Shown one piece after another: positions 6,541-13,300 of a stretch of DNA of 13,857 bases. The DNA lies in assembly GCA_003647825.1 (NCBI GenBank), contig QMNP01000015.1, forward strand, positions 1 to 13,857, in the 5' to 3' direction. This DNA comes from Candidatus Cloacimonadota bacterium. GTDB taxonomy: Bacteria; Cloacimonadota; Cloacimonadia; Cloacimonadales; TCS61. How positions within the stretch are numbered: position 1 is the stretch's first letter; each line of letters starts with the position of its first letter. The notes beneath the pieces are model-generated. The model made no database searches. It was not told the origin of the DNA and saw nothing but the letters and a program-made list of their open reading frames with translations. Position numbers and translations under genes: made by a program.

Positions 6541-7230
6541 ATGGCAATTTTTAAGGATAATTATTTTACTAATGATAGTTATGAATTAAGAACTTCTAGA
6601 TTAGAAATCTTAAAAAATTATATTGAATATTGGGCTGCTCCTCTGGCAATTCCCAGAACACTTGTAGAGTGGGGTTTGAATGCAAATGATAAATGGCAAA
6701 ATTCTTTATTAATTTCCCAAAGTAAAAAGAATCAAACAGAAAATATCTATCGTGATCTGCGTGATGCTGATGAGAAAACATTTAAATATTACCTTAAACT
6801 AAAACGACTTTTGAGAAGTACAATTCCAGATGATAAAACAGTATTACGTCAATTTGGTGTGCTTGATCAGTTTCCGAGAAGCAGACAGGAAAAAATTAAG
6901 AAAGTCGAAAAATTTTTAAAGGCTTTTCAGCGAAGTATTGAGAATAATGAATCAATTCAAATACCGCAAAATTTTGTCTCAAAATTAGAAAAATTATTTT
7001 TTGAATCTCAAAATATCGCCGAGAAAATTGCTCTATTAAAAATGGAAAAACCGAAAGGTTCAAGTTCCCGACAAATGGAATTATTTAAAGAAGATTCAAA
7101 AAAACTTCGTTCACTTTTATCCTGGGCTTTGATGACCTGGGAACCAGATCAGGCATATCTTGTTCAACTTGGATTTGCAGTAAAAACAAAAAAAGAAAAA
7201 GAAGATTCAAATGAAGAAGAAGATAATTAA
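6541..7230 (+). CDS. Unrecognised helical protein, coupled to comFC
   Basis: 229 residues; I do not recognise a family. The start is well supported by a strong GGAGG ribosome binding site ending six bases upstream. There is no signal peptide or membrane segment, so it is probably cytoplasmic. The N-terminal third contains tryptophan- and proline-bearing stretches (YWAAPLAIPRTLVEWGLNAN, about 31-50). A long, charged, mostly helical middle (about 60-185) looks able to form coiled coils. A conserved-looking hydrophobic segment, LLSWALMTWEPDQAYLVQLG (about 193-212), comes before a Lys/Glu-rich tail. No nucleotide-binding loop or obvious catalytic motif is visible. Its 3' end overlaps comFC by 20 bases, so the two are translationally coupled and probably regulated together through the unusual leader upstream. 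A link to DNA uptake is inference from position only. Confidence 0.8.
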   Translation: MAIFKDNYFTNDSYELRTSRLEILKNYIEYWAAPLAIPRTLVEWGLNANDKWQNSLLISQSKKNQTENIYRDLRDADEKTFKYYLKLKRLLRSTIPDDKTVLRQFGVLDQFPRSRQEKIKKVEKFLKAFQRSIENNESIQIPQNFVSKLEKLFFESQNIAEKIALLKMEKPKGSSSRQMELFKEDSKKLRSLLSWALMTWEPDQAYLVQLGFAVKTKKEKEDSNEEEDN

Positions 7231-7915
7231 TCTTTGGAATCAATTCAAAGATTTACTATTTCCAAGATCATGTTTTTGTTGTAATAGCAGAATTGAAAAT
7301 GGAATTATATGCAATTTATGTGAATCAAATCTCGTTAGAATACAGAATATCTGTCCAAAATGTGGAGCAGATAATCAGGAATACGATTGCAGGTTTTGCA
7401 AAAAAAATGATTTCACTTTCGACAAAGCTCGTTCCGTTTTTCATTTTGGTAAGAATCTACAGATTTTGATCCATAATTTAAAATATGATGAAATGAAAAA
7501 AGTAGCAAAATTTCTTGGAAAGTATGCTTCTGATTATCTGCAAAATCATAAGCCATTTAGCAAAATCGATATAATTGCACCAGTTCCATTACATAAAGTA
7601 AGAAAGAGAGAAAGAGGATTTAATCAGGCAGAATTATTGACACGAGAAATTTCTGAACGAATGGACTGGGAACATATACCCAAATTGATCTTACGTAACA
7701 GATTCACCCAAACTCAAACAAAATTAGGTAGAAAAGATAGACACAGCAATGTTTCCGGAGCTTTCACATTGAATTCGAAATATGATGTTAAGAATAAGAA
7801 TATCTTAATAGTTGATGATGTTTTCACTACCGGAGCTACAGTAAATTCGATCTCAAAAACATTAAAAGACAATGAAGCAAGAAATGTGTTTGTTCTTACA
7901 ATTGCTCGAGCCTAA
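7211..7915 (+). CDS. comFC: ComF-family (ComFC) phosphoribosyltransferase-like competence protein
   Basis: 234 residues with the two-part ComFC layout. The N-terminal zinc-ribbon-like region is cysteine rich: Cys21, 23, 24, 34, 37, 48, 51, 60 and 63. The C-terminal type I phosphoribosyltransferase domain has PVPLHKVRKRERGFNQAELL (124-143), the QTKLGRKDRHSNVSGAF segment (169-185) and the PRPP loop ILIVDDVFTTGAT (198-210) with Asp202-Asp203 and the TTGAT phosphate loop. ComFC/GntX-type proteins are needed for transport or processing of single-stranded DNA during natural transformation; their chemistry is not settled. It starts inside the end of the preceding unknown gene and has only a weak ribosome binding site of its own, which fits translational coupling. 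A YifB/ComM gene, also of the transformation pathway, lies 3.6 kb away on the other strand. Confidence 0.92.
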   Translation: MKKKIINLWNQFKDLLFPRSCFCCNSRIENGIICNLCESNLVRIQNICPKCGADNQEYDCRFCKKNDFTFDKARSVFHFGKNLQILIHNLKYDEMKKVAKFLGKYASDYLQNHKPFSKIDIIAPVPLHKVRKRERGFNQAELLTREISERMDWEHIPKLILRNRFTQTQTKLGRKDRHSNVSGAFTLNSKYDVKNKNILIVDDVFTTGATVNSISKTLKDNEARNVFVLTIARA

Positions 7916-7923
7916 TCAATGAC

Positions 7924-7951
7924 TTGACAGTGAAGAGGGTATCAAGATTTT
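7924..7951 (+). promoter_or_regulatory. Possible promoter for the GlmL-like gene unit
   Basis: A perfect -35 hexamer TTGACA (7924-7929) lies 9 bases after the comFC stop. At 16 bases spacing the -10 position reads GATTTT (7946-7951), a poor match, so the call is weak. It is nevertheless the best candidate in the 85-base gap ahead of the three-gene unit. Confidence 0.3.
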
Positions 7952-8000
7952 TTGCTAAGATTAAGTGATATATAGTAGTTATTAGGAGAATATTGGTAGA

Positions 8001-8366
8001 ATGATAGTTGAAATTAGCCATGAGAGAGCAGTAGAATTAATTGAGAAAATTGCCTCTTTTTTAGTTAAGCGCAAAATGGCTGCACCTGCTATTATGACTA
8101 TTGAATCATTACGCCCTTTGGCTCGTTTGGGTAGCCAAATTTTATATTTCCTGGCTCCTTTTGCAGAACTTATTTTCAATCCAAGAGAGTATCAGGAATT
8201 TGCCCTCCTTCTGGAAAATGAAGACAATGTAAAACTGCTTCTTACAAGAATAGATGAACTTGATGTGGAATATCATCGTGAAGAGAGAAAGCAGAAACAA
8301 CTGCTCAGAAAACGTCGTATGAACAAATTCAAAAACTTTTTAAATAAAATATTCAAGAAAAAATAA
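8001..8366 (+). CDS. Small basic, amphipathic protein of unknown function
   Basis: 121 residues, not recognised. The ATG at 8001 is preceded by AGGAG (7983-7987, about 13 bases of spacing, rather long). The N-terminal half is helical; a hydrophobic, probably amphipathic stretch (ARLGSQILYFLAPFAELIF, about 41-59) is too interrupted by charged residues on either side to be a clear transmembrane helix. The tail from about residue 92 is strongly basic (HREERKQKQLLRKRRMNK and FKNFLNKIFKKK), suggesting contact with nucleic acid, acidic protein or membrane surface. It ends 11 bases before the GlmL-like gene and reads as the first gene of that unit. Function in the unit is unknown; a small adaptor or membrane anchor for the larger partners is a guess. 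Confidence 0.75.
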   Translation: MIVEISHERAVELIEKIASFLVKRKMAAPAIMTIESLRPLARLGSQILYFLAPFAELIFNPREYQEFALLLENEDNVKLLLTRIDELDVEYHREERKQKQLLRKRRMNKFKNFLNKIFKKK

Positions 8367-8377
8367 CGGAGGAAAGT

Positions 8378-10246
8378 ATGGGAGATACTCAAAAGCTGAG
8401 ACGAATCATTGCAACCGATTGTGGCAGTACAACTACAAAATCGATTCTGATTGAGTATATTGATGGTGAATATCGTCAAACTGTGCGTGGTGAAGCTCCC
8501 ACAACAGTAGAGAAACCACTCAATGATGTGACTCGTGGAGTAATTAACGCAGTTACGGAATTGGAAGAATTAGCCCGTCTTAAATACAATGATGAAAGCA
8601 TCAGTTTTACCAAAGATAGTAAGATTTGGCTTTCTGACAAAGAAAATGAAGGGGTTGATGCTTACGTTTCTACCAGTAGCGCAGGTGGTGGCCTGCAAAT
8701 GATGGTTACCGGTGTGGTTGCCAGAATGACTGGTGAGAGTGCAGAACGTGCCGCTCTGGGCGCCGGAGCTATCGTGATGGATTTGATCGCCAGCAATGAT
8801 AAACGAGCAAATCATGAAAAAATTGAAAGGATCAGACATTTGAGACCGGATATGATCTTGATGGCTGGTGGTGTGGACGGTGGAACCACCAAACACGTTG
8901 CCGAAATGGCAGAACTTGTTGGTGCTGCAGATCCCAAACCTCGACTTGGCTCCAGCTACAAATTACCTGTAATATATGCTGGAAACACCAAAGCTCGTGA
9001 TATAATTAAAGATACTTTGGATAAAAAAACAGATCTTATTATTACTGAAAATCTTCGTCCTACTTTGGAACGAGAAAACCTGGGTCCGGCTCGTGATAAA
9101 ATCCATGATCTTTTTATGGAACACGTTATGGCTCAAGCTCCCGGTTATGGCAAATTAATGACCTGGACAAAAGGACCTATTGACGGTAAACTTACCGATA
9201 TTCCCATCATGCCGACACCGGCTGCGGTGGGAAATATAATGCAGACTATCGCCAAAGTAAATAACATTGAAGTTTTGGGTGTAGATATTGGCGGTGCTAC
9301 AACTGATGTTTTTTCCGTTTTCACTGAAGAGAAAGTATTCAACCGTACTGTTAGTGCAAACCTGGGTTTGAGCTACAGTATTTCCAATGTGCTGGCAACA
9401 GCCGGTATTGATGGAATTCTGCGCTGGGTTCCTTTCGATATAGATGAATCTGAATTGCGTAATATGATCAAAAATAAAATGATTCGTCCAACCACTATTC
9501 CACAAAAACTTGAAGAACTCGTACTGGAACAGGCAATTGCCAAAGAAGCACTTAAATATGCTTTCATCCAGCACAAAGAATTTGCTGTATCATTGAAAGG
9601 CGGACAAAGACAACGTGAAATTTCCGAAGCCTTTTCTCAATCAACTTCTGGCGCATCTATTGTGAATATGATGAGTCTGGATCTGCTGGTTGGTTCAGGT
9701 GGAGTGCTTTCTCATGCTCCGCGCCGTAATCAATCTGTTATGATGCTGGTTGATGCTTTCCTGCCGGAAGGAATAACCAGGCTGGCTGTGGATAGTATCT
9801 TCATGATGCCTCAACTCGGTGTGCTGGCAGAAATCAGTGAACAGGCTGCCACGGAAGTTTTTGAAAAAGACTGTCTGATCTATTTGGGAACCTGTGTTGC
9901 TCCAGTTGGAAAGATCAAAGCAGATAAAGTTGCTCTTTCTGTTAAAATTACACTTCCTAATGGAGAAACCTTCCAGGAAGATATCAAATTTGGTGAATTA
10001 AGATTACTTCCTTGTGGAGTTGGTGAATCTGCCAAAGCTACTTTGAAACCAGCTAGAAGTTTGGATATTGGTGCTGGAAATGGACAGGAAATCGAAACCG
10101 AATTGCACGGTGGTGTTGTAGGAATTCTTCTTGATACTCGTGGACGTCAACCGTTTGATCTGCCCGTTGAAACTTCAGAACGAGTTCGTCTGTTGAAAAA
10201 ATGGATGAATGAACTGAAAGCATATCCAGAACAAATCTTAAAGTAG
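8378..10246 (+). CDS. GlmL/MutL-like ASKHA-fold ATPase (long form)
   Basis: 622 residues, longer than the roughly 430-460 residue GlmL/MutL proteins encoded in glutamate mutase operons. It has the actin/Hsp70/hexokinase (ASKHA) nucleotide-binding pattern: phosphate loop 1 DCGSTTTK (14-21), a glycine-rich LMAGGVDGGT element (161-170), phosphate loop 2 GVDIGGATTDVFSV (301-314), and an adenosine-type VGSGGVLSHAP element (438-448). A beta-rich C-terminal extension (about 485-600), ending near GGVVGILLDTRGRQPFDLP, completes it. GlmL/MutL proteins accompany adenosylcobalamin-dependent mutases and are thought to act as ATP-driven reactivating or chaperone factors. Here no mutase subunit or B12-binding (DxHxxG) domain is nearby, so the client is unknown. 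A strong GGAGG lies upstream. Codon use (CTG, CGT, GGT) looks more biased than in neighbours, suggesting good expression. It is not the DNA mismatch repair MutL. Confidence 0.85.
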   Translation: MGDTQKLRRIIATDCGSTTTKSILIEYIDGEYRQTVRGEAPTTVEKPLNDVTRGVINAVTELEELARLKYNDESISFTKDSKIWLSDKENEGVDAYVSTSSAGGGLQMMVTGVVARMTGESAERAALGAGAIVMDLIASNDKRANHEKIERIRHLRPDMILMAGGVDGGTTKHVAEMAELVGAADPKPRLGSSYKLPVIYAGNTKARDIIKDTLDKKTDLIITENLRPTLERENLGPARDKIHDLFMEHVMAQAPGYGKLMTWTKGPIDGKLTDIPIMPTPAAVGNIMQTIAKVNNIEVLGVDIGGATTDVFSVFTEEKVFNRTVSANLGLSYSISNVLATAGIDGILRWVPFDIDESELRNMIKNKMIRPTTIPQKLEELVLEQAIAKEALKYAFIQHKEFAVSLKGGQRQREISEAFSQSTSGASIVNMMSLDLLVGSGGVLSHAPRRNQSVMMLVDAFLPEGITRLAVDSIFMMPQLGVLAEISEQAATEVFEKDCLIYLGTCVAPVGKIKADKVALSVKITLPNGETFQEDIKFGELRLLPCGVGESAKATLKPARSLDIGAGNGQEIETELHGGVVGILLDTRGRQPFDLPVETSERVRLLKKWMNELKAYPEQILK

Positions 10247-10255
10247 GAGGAAACA

Positions 10256-11380
10256 ATGGCTCAAGCATATTCACCCGGTTTAACAGTTACCGATAGTATA
10301 GTTTTAAGAAAAGAAAGAATCCTGCCGCTGAAAGGTAAGGTTCTGGTGAAAAAGGGAGATAAGGTTAAAGCTGATGATTTTGTTGCAGAAACTCTTCTTC
10401 CCGGAAAAGTAATTCCCTTCAATCTGGCAAATAAGCTGGGTGTAGATCCAAAATTTATGAAGGACTACATCAAAGTAAAAGAAGGTGATATCTTAAAGAA
10501 AGGCATGATGATGGCTGAGACAAAAGGATTTTTTGGCATGTTCAAGAACATCGTTAAGTCTCCAATCGAAGGTGAAATAGAAAGTATATCCAATCTTACA
10601 GGACAACTTTTATTACGTGAACCGAAAATTCCAGTACAAGTAAAAGCTTTTATTGACGGTATCGTAGTCGAAGTGGTAAAAGATGAAGGTGTTATCATCG
10701 AGAACAAATCTGCCTATGTTCAGGGAATCTTTGGACTGGGCGGAGAAACCAACGGTGAGATCAAGGTTATTGTTGATTCCAACGAAGAAATTGTTGATCT
10801 TAAAAATATAGATGATAGCTGTAAAGATAAAGTAATCGTTTGTGGTGCAATGGTTCCATTGGCCGCTATCCATAAAGCCCAACAAGTTGGAGTAGCTGGT
10901 ATTATCTCTGGTGGTATTGATGATCAGGATCTGAAAAAACTGCTGGGATACAATATTGGCGTAGCTATTACAGGACATGAAGAAATCGGGCTTACCATTG
11001 TTGTGACAGAAGGTTTTGGAAAGATCAAAATGGCTCAGAAAACATTCAATTTGATGAAACAATTTGATGGTCAAATTGCTTCGATTCATGGTTTCACACA
11101 AATTCGTGCCGGTGTAATGCGACCTGAAATTATCATCCCAATCGAATTTGATGAAAAAGAACTGGTAGTGGAAGAAGCAAAAATGTCGGAACTTCTTATC
11201 GGAACAACTATTCGTGTTATCCGTCAGCCAAATTTTGGTTTGATCGGAAAAGTAACCGGCCTGCCGGAAACACTCACCAGCGTTGAATCTGAAACTATGG
11301 TTCGTATATTGGAAGCAGAATTGGAGAACGGTGAAAAGATTACTCTTCCGCGTGCCAATGTGGAAGTAATAGAAGATTAA
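10256..11380 (+). CDS. Multi-domain barrel-sandwich and KOW-like protein, partner of the GlmL-like ATPase
   Basis: 374 residues; I do not recognise a named family, but the architecture is readable. Residues 16-52 (GKVLVKKGDKVKADDFVAE) look like a biotinyl/lipoyl-type barrel-sandwich hybrid as in the RnfC N-terminus, without an EAMK/ETDKA attachment lysine. Residues 72-122 (VKEGDILKKG, then VKSPIEGEIESISNLTGQLL) are a second such domain, and 126-172 a third. About 185-292 form an alpha/beta unit with DKVIVCGAMVPLAAIHKAQQ followed by GVAGIISGGID. The C-terminus (313-372: IGTTIRVIRQPNFGLIGKVT, then LENGEKITLPRANVEVIE) is a small KOW/SH3-like barrel of the type found in NusG and ribosomal proteins. 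The gene starts 9 bases after the GlmL-like stop with a strong AGGAGG, so the two are cotranscribed and probably work together. A scaffold or RNA/protein-binding role is inference. Confidence 0.8.
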   Translation: MAQAYSPGLTVTDSIVLRKERILPLKGKVLVKKGDKVKADDFVAETLLPGKVIPFNLANKLGVDPKFMKDYIKVKEGDILKKGMMMAETKGFFGMFKNIVKSPIEGEIESISNLTGQLLLREPKIPVQVKAFIDGIVVEVVKDEGVIIENKSAYVQGIFGLGGETNGEIKVIVDSNEEIVDLKNIDDSCKDKVIVCGAMVPLAAIHKAQQVGVAGIISGGIDDQDLKKLLGYNIGVAITGHEEIGLTIVVTEGFGKIKMAQKTFNLMKQFDGQIASIHGFTQIRAGVMRPEIIIPIEFDEKELVVEEAKMSELLIGTTIRVIRQPNFGLIGKVTGLPETLTSVESETMVRILEAELENGEKITLPRANVEVIED

Positions 11381-11382
11381 AG

Positions 11383-11417
11383 AAAGACGCAAAGAAAAAT
11401 AGATACAAAGACACAAA
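11383..11417 (+). repeat. Two copies of AAAGACRCAAA in the intergenic region
   Basis: AAAGACGCAAA (11383-11393) and AAAGACACAAA (11407-11417) are near-identical 11-mers 24 bases apart on a purine-rich strand, between the KOW-protein stop and the terminator. They may be the remnant of a short tandem or dispersed repeat. No function is evident. Confidence 0.4.
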
Positions 11418-11427
11418 AAAATAAATT

Positions 11428-11463
11428 AACCTTCTGGGACTAATATTCTGGAAGGTTTTTTGT
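11428..11463. terminator. Bidirectional terminator between convergent units
   Basis: AACCTTC (11428-11434) pairs with GAAGGTT (11451-11457); the stem can be continued with wobble pairs and A-T to about 12 pairs. It is followed on the + strand by a run of T (to 11461) and on the - strand by an AATTTATTTTTTT-like stretch (the A-rich bases to the left). It therefore can end both the GlmL-like unit (+) and yifB (-), whose stop is at 11505. Confidence 0.8.
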
Positions 11464-11504
11464 TGTTTTAAGCTGGATTCTCCTGATCTCTTATAGCTAT
11501 TGTT

Positions 11505-13043
11505 TCACTCCCAAAACTTTCTGTCTAAACTGCGATATTGCACAGCTTCACTGATGTGCTGTACTTTTATCGAGTCACTTCCATCCAGATCAGCTATCGT
11601 GCGGCTTACTTTAAGAATTCTATCGTAAGCTCGGGCAGAAAGTCCCATTTTATCCATTGCCTGCTTTAATATATCCTTGCTGTCGGATTCCAACTGGCAA
11701 TACTTCCGTATTTGTTTGGGATTCATCTGGGAATTGCTGAAGATCTTTTCTTCTGAAAAGCGTTGAAGCTGAAGGTCACGAGAATTATTAATCCTTTTTC
11801 TAATATCTCTGGATTTCTCTCCGGTAGGAATTCCACTCAGTTCATCATATTTTACAGCTGGAACTTCAATATGAATATCAATTCGATCTAAAAGCGGGCC
11901 GCTGATGCGGCTGCGATAACGTTGGATTGCAGCTATTGCACAATTACAGGTATGACCTTGAACATTGCTGCCAAAATAGCCGCAGGGACAGGGATTCATA
12001 GAAGCAACCAGCATGAATTTTGCCGGAAATTCCAGGCTTTGTGTTGCCCTGGAAATTGTTACGATCTCATCTTCCAGTGGTTGACGTAAAACTTCTAAAA
12101 CAGATTTCTTAAACTCGGGTAGTTCATCCAGAAACAGAACTCCATTATGAGAAAGAGAGACTTCTCCCGGTTTTGGATAACTACCTCCACCAATTAAGGC
12201 TACATCGCTAATTGTGTGATGCGGAGAACGGAAAGGACGACTGGTAATTACTCCGATTTTACTGCCGGTAAGTCCGGCTACAGAGTGGATTTTTGTAGTT
12301 TCAAGGGATTCTTCTAAAGTCAGGCTGGGAAGGATTGTAGGAATTCTGCGAGCCAGCATTGTTTTACCGGAGCCGGGAGGTCCCAGCATCAAAACATTGT
12401 GCCCGCCTGCTGCAGCCACTTCCAGTGCACGTTTCACATGAAACTGCCCTTTTACGTCAAACATATCTACCGGACTGTCATCCAGATGTTCAAAGATATC
12501 TTTCTTATTTACTTTAAGTGGTTCTATCTCAATTTTATCTTCCAAAAAGTTAACTACTTCATTCAATGATGAAGCAGGATACACATTCAATTCTTCGATT
12601 ATTGCCGCCTCTTTAGCGTTTTCATAAGGTAGAATCAGACCGTCAACTCCGTCCTTCCAGCAGGCAACTGCAACTGGCAGAACACCGCGGACAGGACGCA
12701 GGTTTCCATCTAAAGACAGCTCACCAATAAATGCATATTTTTCTAATTTTGTTGTTTGGATTTGATGCATTGCCGCAAGCAAAGCAAGAGCGGTAGGCAC
12801 ATCCAGTGCAACTCCATCTTTTTTTATATCTGCCGGAGCCAGATTTACTGTATAGCGGTGATTGGCAAATCGAAATCCGGAGTTTTTGATAGCTGCTGAA
12901 ACTCGATCACGACTTTCTTTAACTGAGTTGGAAGGAAGACCGACAATACTAAAAGTGTAAAGACCTCCTTTTACGTCTGCTTCCACAGTGATCTGCTGAG
13001 CATCGATGCCCTGAATTGCGTAAGATATTGTTTTTCCGTACAT
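11505..13043 (-). CDS. comM: YifB/ComM family Mg-chelatase-like AAA+ ATPase
   Basis: 512 residues, full length. The order is an N-terminal Lon-protease-like S5 domain (about 1-170, beginning IQGIDAQQITVEADVKGGL), the AAA+ Mg-chelatase (ChlI) domain with Walker A GPPGSGKT (221-228), FRSPHHTISD (271-280), Walker B VLFLDEL (302-308), and a cysteine cluster NPCPCG...CNC (350-368) likely to bind zinc. The arginine of GPLLDRIDI (Arg387) and the C-terminal lid SARAYDRILKVSRTIADL (469-486) follow. ComM is a hexameric helicase that promotes branch migration to integrate donor DNA during natural transformation; outside studied species the name YifB is safer. Start: ATG (complement of 13041-13043) with AGGGAG upstream on the - strand. 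It is transcribed alone, convergent with the GlmL-like unit. Confidence 0.96.
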   Translation of the reverse strand: MYGKTISYAIQGIDAQQITVEADVKGGLYTFSIVGLPSNSVKESRDRVSAAIKNSGFRFANHRYTVNLAPADIKKDGVALDVPTALALLAAMHQIQTTKLEKYAFIGELSLDGNLRPVRGVLPVAVACWKDGVDGLILPYENAKEAAIIEELNVYPASSLNEVVNFLEDKIEIEPLKVNKKDIFEHLDDSPVDMFDVKGQFHVKRALEVAAAGGHNVLMLGPPGSGKTMLARRIPTILPSLTLEESLETTKIHSVAGLTGSKIGVITSRPFRSPHHTISDVALIGGGSYPKPGEVSLSHNGVLFLDELPEFKKSVLEVLRQPLEDEIVTISRATQSLEFPAKFMLVASMNPCPCGYFGSNVQGHTCNCAIAAIQRYRSRISGPLLDRIDIHIEVPAVKYDELSGIPTGEKSRDIRKRINNSRDLQLQRFSEEKIFSNSQMNPKQIRKYCQLESDSKDILKQAMDKMGLSARAYDRILKVSRTIADLDGSDSIKVQHISEAVQYRSLDRKFWE

Positions 13044-13074
13044 GGATTACTCCCTATTTGTTTAGCCCTTCTGA

Positions 13075-13090
13075 TCCGGCAAATGCCGGA
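13075..13090. repeat. Sharp G+C-rich palindrome in the yifB leader
   Basis: TCCGGCA (13075-13081) and TGCCGGA (13084-13090) are a perfect inverted repeat separated by two bases, much richer in G+C than its surroundings. In the yifB mRNA it would form a tight 6-7 pair hairpin about 18 bases upstream of the AGGGAG ribosome binding site. It resembles the core of REP-type dispersed repeats. A + strand reading as a terminator (CTTTTAA follows) is possible but no + strand gene ends here. Confidence 0.55.
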
Positions 13091-13174
13091 CTTTTAACCT
13101 ACGAAGATTTCCTGCTGTTATTTACTTTTCATCGCTTACCTTTGGATGAAATCCTCAGAAAGATAAAGATTCAC

Positions 13175-13203
13175 ATTATATTATTTCTCTCGTTCCTAAA
13201 CTC
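13175..13203 (-). promoter_or_regulatory. Candidate yifB promoter
   Basis: On the - strand TATAAT (complement of 13175-13180) is a perfect -10 hexamer. Seventeen bases upstream the -35 position reads GAGTTT, a weak match. Transcription would begin near 13168, giving a leader of about 125 bases that contains the palindrome at 13075-13090. Of the 257 bases between yifB and the next gene, the remainder holds nothing else I can identify. Confidence 0.45.
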
Positions 13204-13209
13204 TGTTTG

Positions 13210-13226
13210 AAAATGAGAAAATCTCA
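13210..13226 (-). terminator. Weak terminator-like hairpin downstream of the lamin-tail gene
   Basis: TGAGA (13214-13218) and TCTCA (13222-13226) form a 5-pair stem with a 3-base loop. On the - strand it is followed by TTTTC. It lies about 75 bases after the stop of the gene at 13301. The stem is short, so the call is tentative. Confidence 0.3.
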
Positions 13227-13300
13227 CCTTGTACAATCAAAATTGCTTCGATAGAAATTTTTGAAAGATTACTACCAAAGACATTCTTCAGTATTTTATA

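Noticed and set aside
9155..9574. A 139-codon open frame on the - strand inside the GlmL-like gene
   Set aside because: Shadow of a well supported gene; composition is unnatural and there is no start context.
8378..10246. Reading the MutL-like protein as DNA mismatch repair MutL
   Set aside because: The GHKL motifs of mismatch repair MutL are absent; the DCGSTTTK and DIGGATTD loops are of the ASKHA (actin/Hsp70) fold.
10256..10630. RnfC-like or biotin carboxyl carrier protein
   Set aside because: The barrel-sandwich segments resemble these, but there is no iron-sulfur CxxCxxC cluster motif and no biotin/lipoyl attachment lysine motif.
10613..11416. A 267-codon open frame on the - strand opposite the KOW-protein gene
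   Set aside because: It is antisense to a gene with strong ribosome binding site and domain content. Its translation is rich in Cys, Phe, Asn and His with no recognisable motif, as expected of a shadow frame in AT-rich coding DNA.
13016..13210. A 64-codon + strand open frame across the start of yifB and its leader
   Set aside because: It starts inside yifB antisense, has no ribosome binding site and reads through the palindrome. It is more likely a spurious ORF arising from a leader or repeat sequence.
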